DNA from: a virus
Direction: 5' to 3' (one strand)
Virus record (IMG/VR): IMGVR_UViG_3300049489_000046
Location: 1 to 29,472 of that record
Length of the DNA: 29,472 bases
Each line of letters begins with the position of its first letter. Position 1 is the stretch's first letter. The notes beneath the pieces are model-generated. The model did no database searches. It had not been told where the DNA came from and worked only from the letters and a program-made list of their open reading frames with translations. The position numbers were made by a program, and so were the translations under genes. Shown here piece after piece: positions 7,726 to 15,655 of this stretch.

Positions 7726-10700
7726 TGGCTTCAATAACAGCTAAAGCAACAGGTGGAAATTGGACAGTTGGAAGCACATGGGTTGGTGATGTTGCGCCAC
7801 TTGCCTCTGATGATGTTATTATTGATGGCACATCGGGAAATATAACTATTGATAGTGGTGCGGTTGCTCGTTCGGTTGACTTCAATGGCTATTCAGGTTT
7901 ATGCATTCACAATGCAAATGTTACATTGAACATTGGTGATGGTACAGCAGGTGCAGGAAATCGGGCATTAAGAATGAGCCCAACAATGACTTATTTAAAA
8001 ATGCACCCACAAACAAGTGCAATTGCTTTCATCTCAACATCTGCTACTCAACAAACAATTGATTGGTGTAGCACTACAGGAAATCACACATTCGGTCATA
8101 CTACATACAATGCTTCAAGCAATGGTTCATGGTTATGGAATGATGATTTTATCTCTAGTTTCGCTGGATTAAATGCAACACTTACATTAACAAAAGGCAC
8201 ATTAAACACAAACGGTAAAACCTTCATTGGTGGTCAAGTAACTGGCTCAAATTCGAATGTCAGAACGCTTACAATGGGCGCAAGTCAATTCTATTGTTAC
8301 GGCGTTGGAAATAACTGTTGGTTATTCGCTACAATTACTTCTCTAACTGTTACCGCAAATACTGCAAAAGTTTGGTTCTATAGAAGTCTTACTTGCTTTG
8401 CCCCATTAATTCAATCGGGTACTGTAAATTGGAATGGCTTAGATTTAGAATGGATTGGTGGTGGTATTTGTACAATCGCAAGTGGTGGCGTGCCAATATT
8501 CGATAATGTTACCGTAAATGGCGGTCAAGATTTAGGTGATGGTCGAGAAGACCGTTTACAACAAAACAATTCATGGACTGCTAACGGCACAGTAACATTC
8601 AATGGCTTATCACAAACAAGACGATTAAGAGTTCATTCAAATGGAGGCGTGAGAACTGTTACGGTTGCAGGTGGTTCATCAGTCACAGGAAAATATGTCG
8701 ACTTCCAAAATACCTCATTATCTGTTTCAAATAACTTATCAGCAATTGTAGGTGGTGCAGGTGATTTAGGCGGAAATACAAACATCGTATTTGCATCAGC
8801 CGTACCGAAATATTTTTATTCTCCGACTCCTGGCGTTAAGTTCTATAACGACGATACTCTATGGTTTTTAGGCACAGGTGGTACAGGTGGGCAAACAACA
8901 AGACCACTTGCACAAGACGATGCTATATTCGATTTGAATAGCTTCCCTGTTGCAGGTGTTACGGTTAGAAACGGCGTCGGTTGTAATCAGTTAGGTAAAA
9001 ATATTAACTGGACTGGTGTTACAAATAACCCTGTTTGGGATTTCCAAGTCGATGTTATAAATTACGGCTCATTAACACTTGACCCAAATATGACAGTGAC
9101 TTCTTATAGTGATGCTTTCTTCACAATGTTTGGAAGTGGTGCGTCTCAATTTTTCACCGTTGATTTTGCAGGATTACAATTACCGCACACACTATTCTTA
9201 ATAAATTTCGCATCAACAAATACTTGTACACTGCAATCTCACTTTGTTGGAAATGCTTTAAATACGACATTATTCCAAACAACTGGATTAATTGATTTCA
9301 ATAATAAAAATGTTACTACTGGTCGCTTCCAACAATCAAGCGGTACAATCACAATGGGCGCAGGAATATTCACACTTAAAGGTGTTGGAACTATTTGGAA
9401 TTGTGCAGGAACAGTCAATGCAAATACAAGCGAAATTATCGTTGATTCTCAAAATGTTACTGCTAAGACATTTACTGGTGGAACAAAAACATACAACAAA
9501 TTAACGCTTCAAGGTAATTACAACGATACACTTACTTTCAGCGGAAATAATTCTTTTGGAAATACTTCGATTACTAAAACAAGTGCTTTCAGTTTAGTTT
9601 TTACCACTGGTTCAACGACAACTTTCACTGGAACAGTTACTAAAACAACTGGTTCTTTATGGAACTTAATGTCAACTACTTCAACTGCTTTCACATGGTC
9701 TAAAGCGAGTGGTTCAATTACTTTCGTTGATGCGATTATCTCTAAATCAACTGCAAGTGGTGGTGCTACATTTACCGCTAACACAAACTCAATAGATGGC
9801 GGTGGTAACAGTGGTTGGGCAGGATTTGTTACTAATCCATTTACTTGGACAGGTGCGGTTGATGGTGATGTAAGTAGAGGTGCTAATTGGTTCGGAGGTT
9901 CTCAGCCTACAACTAATGATGTTGCTTATTTCACTGGTGCTTTTAATATAAACGCTTCAATCACAGATATTTTTGCTTCATTAAATAACTGGAAAGGAAT
10001 GGTTGTTACTTTAGGATATACGGGAACAATCAATTCAGTTATCGGCACATGGAGTTTAGGAACAGAAGGTCTTATTATTAGTGGTGGAACAATATCGGGT
10101 ATGCCTAATACTTCATTTACGAACAATGGTAAATTCAGAATGACTGGCGGTACATTTACGCCTTCAAATAATTGGATTCAAGTTAGTCAAGGTTCAACTG
10201 TTGAGACTGTTTTTATTAACGGTGGTACTTATAGCCATGCAAATGGAACATTCACTTTGACAGGTTCAAGCGATGCTATTTTAACAAACACAAGCGCAAG
10301 ACAATTTTATAATTTTACGACATCATCGTTTACAGGCAAGATAAGCGGAACATTCTTTGTTGATAATAGTTTTACTTTAACTACTCAAGAATTTAACGGT
10401 GATGTTTCATGTAAACTATCTATCACAACAGGTGCTTTGACAGGTACAGGAATAATCAGAATCACTGGCACAACAATGACTTTAAATGCAACAGAAGTAC
10501 CGCAATTGCAATTTAACTGTACTGGTACAGTTACTTTATCCGCTGATGTTATTGTTAATTCAACATTAACTTTAACTGCCGTACCAACTGTTAACGGAAA
10601 TACAGTTAGATGCAAAGGAAATATTTCAACTGCCGTAACGACAATTGCAGGCACAACAAATACAAGTATTGAAGGTACATTATACGAGCAATCAATCACA

Positions 10701-10985
10701 GGTGCAGGTGTTCTAATTGGTTCAGCGACAATCAATAAAACAAACGGTCTAGTAAAACTTTCTAGCCACATGACACCTGTTGACTTAACAGAAAATTTTA
10801 CTGTTACACAAGGGCAATTCAACACGAATGAGTACAATGTTGTGTTTAGTAATAACTTGACTGTTTCTGAAGCAAGTGGTGGTTTGTATTTTGAGACTAT
10901 GAACTCTAGTACGCAAGTAAACGGTACTTTATCAGGAAGAAAAATTAAAAGACAAAAACTTTACGCTGGGATAGCAACGATATGA
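7725..10985 (+). CDS. Giant beta-rich adhesin-like appendage protein
   Basis: 1086 residues, almost wholly Thr, Ser, Gly, Asn and hydrophobic beta formers, with very few charged residues. The composition is that of beta-helix or beta-solenoid adhesins. The module G-x-W...TW.G...P...DD[VA] appears at residues 10-45 (GNWTVGSTWVGDVAP), in looser form at 378-405 (LWFLGTGGTGG...RPLAQDDAIF), and again at 707-737 (FTWTGAVDGD...QPTTNDVAYF). The segment TNSIDGGGNSGWAGF (687-701) is a turn seen in secreted adhesin-like repeats. No catalytic motif was seen. It is coupled to its neighbours by TAATG and ATGA overlaps. A surface-binding virion protein is the likely role, and whether it sits on head or tail is undecided. 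Confidence 0.75.
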   Translation: MASITAKATGGNWTVGSTWVGDVAPLASDDVIIDGTSGNITIDSGAVARSVDFNGYSGLCIHNANVTLNIGDGTAGAGNRALRMSPTMTYLKMHPQTSAIAFISTSATQQTIDWCSTTGNHTFGHTTYNASSNGSWLWNDDFISSFAGLNATLTLTKGTLNTNGKTFIGGQVTGSNSNVRTLTMGASQFYCYGVGNNCWLFATITSLTVTANTAKVWFYRSLTCFAPLIQSGTVNWNGLDLEWIGGGICTIASGGVPIFDNVTVNGGQDLGDGREDRLQQNNSWTANGTVTFNGLSQTRRLRVHSNGGVRTVTVAGGSSVTGKYVDFQNTSLSVSNNLSAIVGGAGDLGGNTNIVFASAVPKYFYSPTPGVKFYNDDTLWFLGTGGTGGQTTRPLAQDDAIFDLNSFPVAGVTVRNGVGCNQLGKNINWTGVTNNPVWDFQVDVINYGSLTLDPNMTVTSYSDAFFTMFGSGASQFFTVDFAGLQLPHTLFLINFASTNTCTLQSHFVGNALNTTLFQTTGLIDFNNKNVTTGRFQQSSGTITMGAGIFTLKGVGTIWNCAGTVNANTSEIIVDSQNVTAKTFTGGTKTYNKLTLQGNYNDTLTFSGNNSFGNTSITKTSAFSLVFTTGSTTTFTGTVTKTTGSLWNLMSTTSTAFTWSKASGSITFVDAIISKSTASGGATFTANTNSIDGGGNSGWAGFVTNPFTWTGAVDGDVSRGANWFGGSQPTTNDVAYFTGAFNINASITDIFASLNNWKGMVVTLGYTGTINSVIGTWSLGTEGLIISGGTISGMPNTSFTNNGKFRMTGGTFTPSNNWIQVSQGSTVETVFINGGTYSHANGTFTLTGSSDAILTNTSARQFYNFTTSSFTGKISGTFFVDNSFTLTTQEFNGDVSCKLSITTGALTGTGIIRITGTTMTLNATEVPQLQFNCTGTVTLSADVIVNSTLTLTAVPTVNGNTVRCKGNISTAVTTIAGTTNTSIEGTLYEQSITGAGVLIGSATINKTNGLVKLSSHMTPVDLTENFTVTQGQFNTNEYNVVFSNNLTVSEASGGLYFETMNSSTQVNGTLSGRKIKRQKLYAGIATI

Positions 10986-12499
10986 GTAACGATTTAAGAA
11001 AAAATATAAAAGCTACTGAGACTATTGATACACCATTATTAAAAATTGGTGGGGTTGATAAGACTTCTGATATTAATGCCGTGACAGGAAAAGAAGCTAC
11101 TGCAAATAAAGATGCTAGTGGTGGATATGCTGGCTTAACTTTATTCAAAATTAACTTTAAGAATGTTGCAAATACATTTATCAGCTTCTTTACAAACTCA
11201 AATACCGCTGCTAGAACTTATACATTTCCAGACAGGAATGGTAGTATTGCCGACGATACTGATTTAACAACAACTCTAAATGCTGCTAAGGCTTATGCTG
11301 ATGCTTTAGTCTCTGGTCTTTGGGACGATAGAGGAAATTATGATGCTTCTGGAAACACTTACCCTGCTAGCGGTGGTAGTGGTACGGCTGGTGCTATTTT
11401 AAAAGGTGATATTTGGACAGTTAGCGTTACTGGGACGCTGAACGGAAAGACCGTTGAAGTTGGTGATACTGTTCGTGCCTTAGTTGATGCGCCTGCACAG
11501 ACTGATGCAAATTGGGCGGTTGCTGAAACAAATATTGGTTATGTAGCAGAAAATTCAGCTAATAAAAATGCAAGTGGTGGTTATGCAGGGCTTTCTTTAT
11601 TTAAAATTGTCATTAGAAACGCTGCTAATACTGTTTCTAACTTTTTTACAAATGCGACAACTGTTGCTAGAACATGGACTTTTCAAGATAGAGATGGAAT
11701 AATAGCTGATGATACAGATATTACATCTGCTAAAGCAAGAGGAAATCATACAGGCACGCAAACCGCATCAACGATTTCAGATTTTAACGCTTCCGCTTTA
11801 TCAGCAGCCCCTGCCGAAACATTAACAACTGGAGGCGCATTAATTACAAGTGGTGCTGATAAAGCCACTCCTGTTGATGCTGATGAATTTGCGATAAGAA
11901 ATAGCGTTGGTGGTTTGCTTGCTAAAGTTACATGGGCAAATATTAAAGCTACTTTAAAAACATATTTTGATTCATTAACAACTACACTTTCAAATAAAAC
12001 TCTTGCATCACCAATTATCACAGGTTTGATTGATGCCTCTGATTCTGGTGCAGGGCAAATTAAATTTCCTGCAACACAGAATCCAAGTGCTGATGCAAAT
12101 ACTTTAGATGATTATGAGGAGGGAACTTTTAATATAGGATTAACTTTTGGTGGTGGCAATACAGGGATTACTTACAGTAAGCAATCTTTTAGATATTTAA
12201 AAATTGGAAGAAAAGTATGGATAGAAGGTGATTTGGACTTGTCTTCTAAAGGTTCGTCAACTGGTGCAGTTCTTCTTACTGGACTTCCTTTCACTATAGA
12301 GAATGCTTATGGTGGCGCTATTAGCGTTGCTAATATAACTGCAATATCATATGTTGGTTCTCTCAGAGGTTTACTACTTTTAAATTCTACGACAATAGCT
12401 TTAGGCCAAATGTCAGAAGCAGGGGTATCAACTGATTTAGACGATACAAATTTTGCTAACAACTCAAGAATAATTTTTTCAGCAAATTACAATATTTAA
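10982..12499 (+). CDS. Tail-fibre-like protein with internal duplication
   Basis: 505 residues, starting within the ATGA shared with the preceding gene. The pieces are typical of phage fibres: LWDDRGNYDASGNTYPASGG (residues 113-132), a GDIWTVSVTGTLNGKTVEVGD stretch, the GNHTGTQTASTISDFNASAL repeat (254-273), and a C-terminal TLDDYEEGTF...GITYSKQSFRYLKIGRKVW domain (about 373-415) that ends many fibres. Two copies of a 55-residue unit (residues 42-96 and 194-248) flank the first module. The conserved end domain is usually a trimerising or receptor-proximal domain. This is the clearest fibre in the cassette. Confidence 0.85.
   Translation: MSNDLRKNIKATETIDTPLLKIGGVDKTSDINAVTGKEATANKDASGGYAGLTLFKINFKNVANTFISFFTNSNTAARTYTFPDRNGSIADDTDLTTTLNAAKAYADALVSGLWDDRGNYDASGNTYPASGGSGTAGAILKGDIWTVSVTGTLNGKTVEVGDTVRALVDAPAQTDANWAVAETNIGYVAENSANKNASGGYAGLSLFKIVIRNAANTVSNFFTNATTVARTWTFQDRDGIIADDTDITSAKARGNHTGTQTASTISDFNASALSAAPAETLTTGGALITSGADKATPVDADEFAIRNSVGGLLAKVTWANIKATLKTYFDSLTTTLSNKTLASPIITGLIDASDSGAGQIKFPATQNPSADANTLDDYEEGTFNIGLTFGGGNTGITYSKQSFRYLKIGRKVWIEGDLDLSSKGSSTGAVLLTGLPFTIENAYGGAISVANITAISYVGSLRGLLLLNSTTIALGQMSEAGVSTDLDDTNFANNSRIIFSANYNI
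11105..11269 (+). repeat. Copy 1 of a 55-residue duplication in the fibre gene
   Basis: Encodes NKDASGGYAGLTLFKINFKN and on to IADDTDLT. It pairs with 11561-11725, sharing the skeleton NK-x-ASGGYAGL-x-LFK, N-x-ANT, FFTN, AART-x-TF-x-DR-x-G-x-IADDTD. Confidence 0.85.
11561..11725 (+). repeat. Copy 2 of a 55-residue duplication in the fibre gene
   Basis: Encodes NKNASGGYAGLSLFKIVIRN and on to IADDTDIT. Same length as copy 1, with no insertion or deletion, and separated from it by about 97 residues of a different fibre module. Confidence 0.85.
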
Positions 12500-12508
12500 G
12501 GAATAAAT

Positions 12509-12757
12509 ATGGCAATAACAAAGACAGTAGCAATCGACCAAACAACAGTAGAATCTAACGGTATAGTTTTATATCGTGAAACCACCAAAATATTAGAAGA
12601 TGGCGTTGAAATAAGTAAATCGTTTCACCGCACTAGCTTATATCCTGGTCAAGATTTAACAGGACAACCAGCCAGTGTTGTGAAGATTTGCAATTTGGTT
12701 TGGACTCAAGATTTAATAGACTCTTACAAAGCTAGCATTATTGCTAATCATGTTTAA
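12509..12757 (+). CDS. Small conserved-type phage protein after fibre gene
   Basis: 82 residues, with AAGGAA before the ATG and a 9-base gap after the fibre gene. The pattern (VLYRETTKILEDGVEISKSFHRTSLYPGQDLTGQPASVVKICNLVWTQDLIDSYK) resembles small proteins often found next to phage fibre genes: a strand-rich half, a P-G-x-D turn and a terminal helix. It has no catalytic features. It may be a fibre-associated subunit or assembly helper. The context is suggestive only. Confidence 0.65.
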   Translation: MAITKTVAIDQTTVESNGIVLYRETTKILEDGVEISKSFHRTSLYPGQDLTGQPASVVKICNLVWTQDLIDSYKASIIANHV

Positions 12758-12772
12758 TTAATAGGAAATAAA

Positions 12773-13171
12773 ATGATTGAATTAGAGGTTATTAGTTACT
12801 CAAAAGAAGGTCATATCAGAACGCTATTAGCAGACCTCCATGTTGAAACAAAGCGATTTGACAACATACATTATGGACAAGGACATATTGTTATTGAAGG
12901 TAATAGAATAATCGTCTTAAAAGGTTTTAAATGGAACGGTTGTACGGTTGTTAAAGACTGTAAAAGGACTGATGTTGCTTGTTGTGTTCACGATGCTTTA
13001 TATTCTCAAAACAATATTCCGATTAGCCGAAAGATTAAAGACCAGATTCTTTATGATTTAGCCAAACAAAAGAAGTTTTGGGGTGCATGGATTTATTATG
13101 CAGGTGTAAGAACATTCGGAAAAGTTGGGTTTAAAGTAATGCGAGCTTTAGGAATAAAGGTTAATAACTAA
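12773..13171 (+). CDS. DUF1353-like phage protein
   Basis: 132 residues; AGGAAA precedes the ATG. The core is KGFKWNGCTVV (residues 50-60) followed by ACCVHDALYSQ (69-79). This resembles the DUF1353-type layout in which a positively charged aromatic strand and a Gly-Cys/Ser turn are followed by an Ala-rich, invariant His-Asp and an aromatic. The C-terminal helix (FWGAWIYYAGVRTFGKVGFKVM) is amphipathic and fits the family. The His-Asp pair could be catalytic or metal-binding, but the activity is not established. It ends in TAATG overlap with the lipoprotein gene, so it belongs with the membrane cluster downstream. Confidence 0.7.
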   Translation: MIELEVISYSKEGHIRTLLADLHVETKRFDNIHYGQGHIVIEGNRIIVLKGFKWNGCTVVKDCKRTDVACCVHDALYSQNNIPISRKIKDQILYDLAKQKKFWGAWIYYAGVRTFGKVGFKVMRALGIKVNN

Positions 13172-13761
13172 TGAATAAATTTTTAATTATCATCATGCTT
13201 GTTTTGATACCTGCTTGTCAACCAGCATCAAAAGAAAGATTAGAAGAAACTCGTCAAGATTTAGCTCAATTATCAAAAGTTGTTAAAAAATTAGCCGAAT
13301 CACAAAAACTAAATACTGAAGCACTTACTACTTATGTTGAGATGCCACCAGAAGTAAAATTGGCTTTATTACAAGATATAGATAATAGGGTAGTTGAGGC
13401 AAAGACAGTAGAAAGTCATATAACAGAAAATGCAAAAAAAGAATGCGGAATATTTAATAAAGGTGCTTTCTTTGCTTTCGTTTTAAATGCTTATGAAGTA
13501 GCTAAACCAGTTTTTAAAACTGTTGTTAAAGCAGCTATTGACGCTTCTAAAGAAACACCTTATGGTCAGATTGCTATGTATGCTATAAGTGCTTTAGGTG
13601 CTTTTTTTGGTAAAAGTACAATAGATGGTTATAAAGAAAAGAAAAGATTAAAACGCAAAGCACTAGTAGCTGAAAGACATGACCCTAAAGATGTTGAAAA
13701 ACACAAGGCAATAGAAAAAGCGGTTGATGAAGATATTAGGGCTGGTCGAGTTAAGATTTAA
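13171..13761 (+). CDS. Lipoprotein with a second membrane segment
   Basis: 196 residues. The N-terminus (MNKFLIIIMLVLIPAC) is a lipoprotein signal with the lipobox LIPAC. Cys16 would be the lipidated residue and Gln17 favours outer-membrane sorting. A coiled-coil-like stretch follows (about 21-50), then a hydrophobic segment near residues 131-148 (YGQIAMYAISALGAFFGK). After it comes a strongly basic tail (KEKKRLKRK). Lipid anchor, periplasmic helix, inner-membrane helix and basic cytoplasmic tail is the topology of a unimolecular spanin, which disrupts the outer membrane at lysis. A superinfection-exclusion lipoprotein is an alternative. Function is inferred from topology only; no endolysin was seen in the window. 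Confidence 0.7.
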   Translation: MNKFLIIIMLVLIPACQPASKERLEETRQDLAQLSKVVKKLAESQKLNTEALTTYVEMPPEVKLALLQDIDNRVVEAKTVESHITENAKKECGIFNKGAFFAFVLNAYEVAKPVFKTVVKAAIDASKETPYGQIAMYAISALGAFFGKSTIDGYKEKKRLKRKALVAERHDPKDVEKHKAIEKAVDEDIRAGRVKI

Positions 13762-13762
13762 T

Positions 13763-13843
13763 GTGGAAACTTTCAATCTGATTGTTTACATAGTTGTTTT
13801 GGTGTTTTTGATATATTTATATAAGCGAGAGGGCAATGGGTGA
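13763..13843 (+). CDS. 26-residue single-helix membrane protein
   Basis: A GTG at 13763 opens a 26-residue frame: a short polar start (ETFNL), a hydrophobic helix (IVYIVVLVFLIYLY, residues 7-20) and a charged end (KREGNG). The GTG follows the upstream stop by one base. The TGA (13841-13843) shares its A with the ATG of the next gene (TGATG). The frame exactly fills the gap between its neighbours, which argues that it is translated. The ribosome-binding site is weak (GAGTTAAGA), so it would depend on reinitiation. One helix plus a basic end suits a small holin-like or spanin-like helper, but this is a guess. Confidence 0.5.
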   Translation: METFNLIVYIVVLVFLIYLYKREGNG

Positions 13844-14208
13844 TGACAAGCGAACAGATAAATACATACTTAGGTATCATTGTTTCAATAATCGTGATAC
13901 TTTCGGCAATAGCACCGATTTTCTATCTTATTCTGAAAGGAAAAATCATGGAAGAAACTAAGCATCTTATTGAGGAATCAATCGAGGCTTTTGATAAAGC
14001 AAACGAGAATGTTAGGACAGAAAGAAGTAAAACCTATGAACTTAAAATCGAGACGATTAACCGTTCGATTAAAGAATTAGGCGATAAGCACAAAGAATCA
14101 TCGGATACAATAATCGTTTGCTTGAACTCTATAAAATCTGATATTCAAGAAAACAACGAAAGACTTCACGACTGCGAAACAGAGATTAAATTATTAAAGA
14201 AGGCATGA
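13843..14208 (+). CDS. One-helix membrane protein with cytoplasmic-type coiled coil
   Basis: 121 residues from the ATG at 13843; an in-frame GTG at 13840 would add one residue. A single hydrophobic helix (about residues 10-32, LGIIVSIIVILSAIAPIFYLIL) is followed by KGK and a long acidic coiled coil with EE and EIK patterns. By the positive-inside rule the N-terminus would face outwards and the coiled coil would lie in the cytoplasm, opposite to a standard inner-membrane spanin. XhlA-like or other membrane-anchored coiled coils are an alternative. It ends one base before the head-tail adaptor gene. It is a membrane protein by sequence; its function is unknown. Confidence 0.7.
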   Translation: MTSEQINTYLGIIVSIIVILSAIAPIFYLILKGKIMEETKHLIEESIEAFDKANENVRTERSKTYELKIETINRSIKELGDKHKESSDTIIVCLNSIKSDIQENNERLHDCETEIKLLKKA

Positions 14209-14209
14209 T

Positions 14210-14776
14210 ATGGCAAGCACGCTAATAATCGAAGACGGCACAAATGTAGCCAACGCAAATAGCTATGTGACTCTTACCGAGTTCAGAGCATACGCTCTTG
14301 CTAGAGGAATCACGCTTTCACTAGTTGATGCAACCGATGACGCCATTATGTACAAAGCAATGGATTATATCGAAACACGCTTAAAAGAAGCGCAAGGTAT
14401 GCGAGCATTTGTTGACCAAGTGCTTGAATGGCCAAGAGCTGAAATCGACTACTACGATACTGAATTAGGCTATGTCGCTTCAACGACTTACGGTATTATG
14501 ATTAACTGCATGAGAGTTGATATTGACTTTATACCGACTCAATTGAAAACAATCCAAATGCAAGTAGGTTTAGCGATTCAAGCAGGTGTTGACTTTGCGA
14601 ATTATTCAGAGGAACAGAAATTCGTGATTGAAGAAAAAGTTGCGGTTATACAACAAAAATATAGCGATAAATTCGGTATGAGTGGAAACGTTAGTATTTC
14701 GTCAATAAACAATCTTTTTGATGTCGTTTTATATGCCTGTGGCAATACTGGTGGTCTGCGAACTGTGAGGGTGTAA
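14210..14776 (+). CDS. Head-tail adaptor (DnaT-like connector)
   Basis: 188 residues. The N-terminus (LIIEDGTNVANANSYVTLTEFRAYALARG) is the pattern of the so-called DnaT-like family, which despite its name is a head-tail adaptor in phages, followed by helices (DDAIMYKAMDYIETR) and an EWPR turn. It would form the ring directly below the portal. A TAATG junction couples it to the next connector gene. Family name and role come from knowledge of the pattern, and no structural check was possible. Confidence 0.75.
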   Translation: MASTLIIEDGTNVANANSYVTLTEFRAYALARGITLSLVDATDDAIMYKAMDYIETRLKEAQGMRAFVDQVLEWPRAEIDYYDTELGYVASTTYGIMINCMRVDIDFIPTQLKTIQMQVGLAIQAGVDFANYSEEQKFVIEEKVAVIQQKYSDKFGMSGNVSISSINNLFDVVLYACGNTGGLRTVRV

Positions 14777-15159
14777 TGTCTGTTTATACGCCATTTATCG
14801 CACTTGCTCAAAGGCTCATTACTAAATGGGGCATGAACTGTAATGTTTATGCGCCTGTTAATGGTGCGCCTGTGGTTCCAGGGCAAGATTGGAAGCCAAC
14901 TAATGGAACTCCTGTTATCGGGAATATAAGGTTAGTTTTCTTTCCAGAGGAAACAATTAACTATTATTCAAAAACCAAAGGTTTAGTAATGAACGAGCAA
15001 TACCAAATAGGCTATGAATATTACCTTGCCCCGACAGGGTTTGAGCCAGAACTAAACCAAGTAGTTGATAAGGCAGGGACTAAATTCAGAGTGAAATATG
15101 TTCAAAAGTACGCCCCAGCAGGTGAGGTCGTTCTTTATATCGTGGGGTTAAAACAATAA
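14776..15159 (+). CDS. Head closure / head-tail joining protein
   Basis: 127 residues. FIALAQRLITKWG at the start, then PGQDWKPTNG (residues 34-43) and a mainly beta remainder (FRVKYVQKYAPAGEVVLYIVGLKQ). This is the usual layout of small neck or head-closure proteins found between the adaptor and tail terminator. It overlaps both neighbours by one base (TAATG on each side), so the connector proteins are translationally linked. Role is from layout and position; residue-level signatures are weak. Confidence 0.7.
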   Translation: MSVYTPFIALAQRLITKWGMNCNVYAPVNGAPVVPGQDWKPTNGTPVIGNIRLVFFPEETINYYSKTKGLVMNEQYQIGYEYYLAPTGFEPELNQVVDKAGTKFRVKYVQKYAPAGEVVLYIVGLKQ

Positions 15160-15638
15160 TGGCTTTAACACAATTGCAAGCTAAAGACGAGATGTTTACG
15201 ATGTTCAGAACCGCTTGGAATGCACTTGTGGGAGGTGCTTTGTCTGTTGTTTCGCCATATCAAGCAACCATTCCAGAAGTCTATTACCATGGTGTCGAGA
15301 AGCCACTTATTCCACCTTCTGACAAGTATTTTGCTATCCTAGACATGATTGTTGTTGACAGAAAACAAAAAACACTTGCGATTGATGTTGTAAATTTCGG
15401 AGATAAGATGTATAATAATCGTGGACTATTGCGGTTGCAAATAGTCTGCCCACTCTCTGATGCCGAGAACTCCGATAGGGGTTTACGACTTGGCATGGTC
15501 GCTAGAGATGCCTTCGATGGGAAAAGAAGTCCTTGTGGTGTTGTATTTTTCAACGGCACAATTACTCCTAGCCTTTCCACTGAAGTTTTTTCCAAACACA
15601 TAATGACTGTCGAATATCAATACGAAGATATAAATTAA
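15159..15638 (+). CDS. Tail terminator / tail completion protein
   Basis: 159 residues. Helical start (QLQAKDEMFTMFRTAWNALV), then beta strands with VYYHGVEKPLIPPSDKYFAILDMIV and a second half with RLGMVARDAFDGKR and a strand-rich end. This matches terminator proteins that cap the tail tube and bind the neck: an N-terminal helix plus a beta sheet. It lies between the head closure gene and tail-tube gene, the canonical place. Assignment is mostly positional. Confidence 0.7.
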   Translation: MALTQLQAKDEMFTMFRTAWNALVGGALSVVSPYQATIPEVYYHGVEKPLIPPSDKYFAILDMIVVDRKQKTLAIDVVNFGDKMYNNRGLLRLQIVCPLSDAENSDRGLRLGMVARDAFDGKRSPCGVVFFNGTITPSLSTEVFSKHIMTVEYQYEDIN

Positions 15639-15655
15639 CTCAAGGAGATTTTATC

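Noticed and set aside
12977-13000. Phospholipase A2-like CC-x-HD in the DUF1353-like protein
   Set aside because: The spacing (CC-V-HD) is one residue short of the PLA2 signature, the calcium loop and remaining cysteines are absent, and the surroundings fit DUF1353-type phage proteins better.
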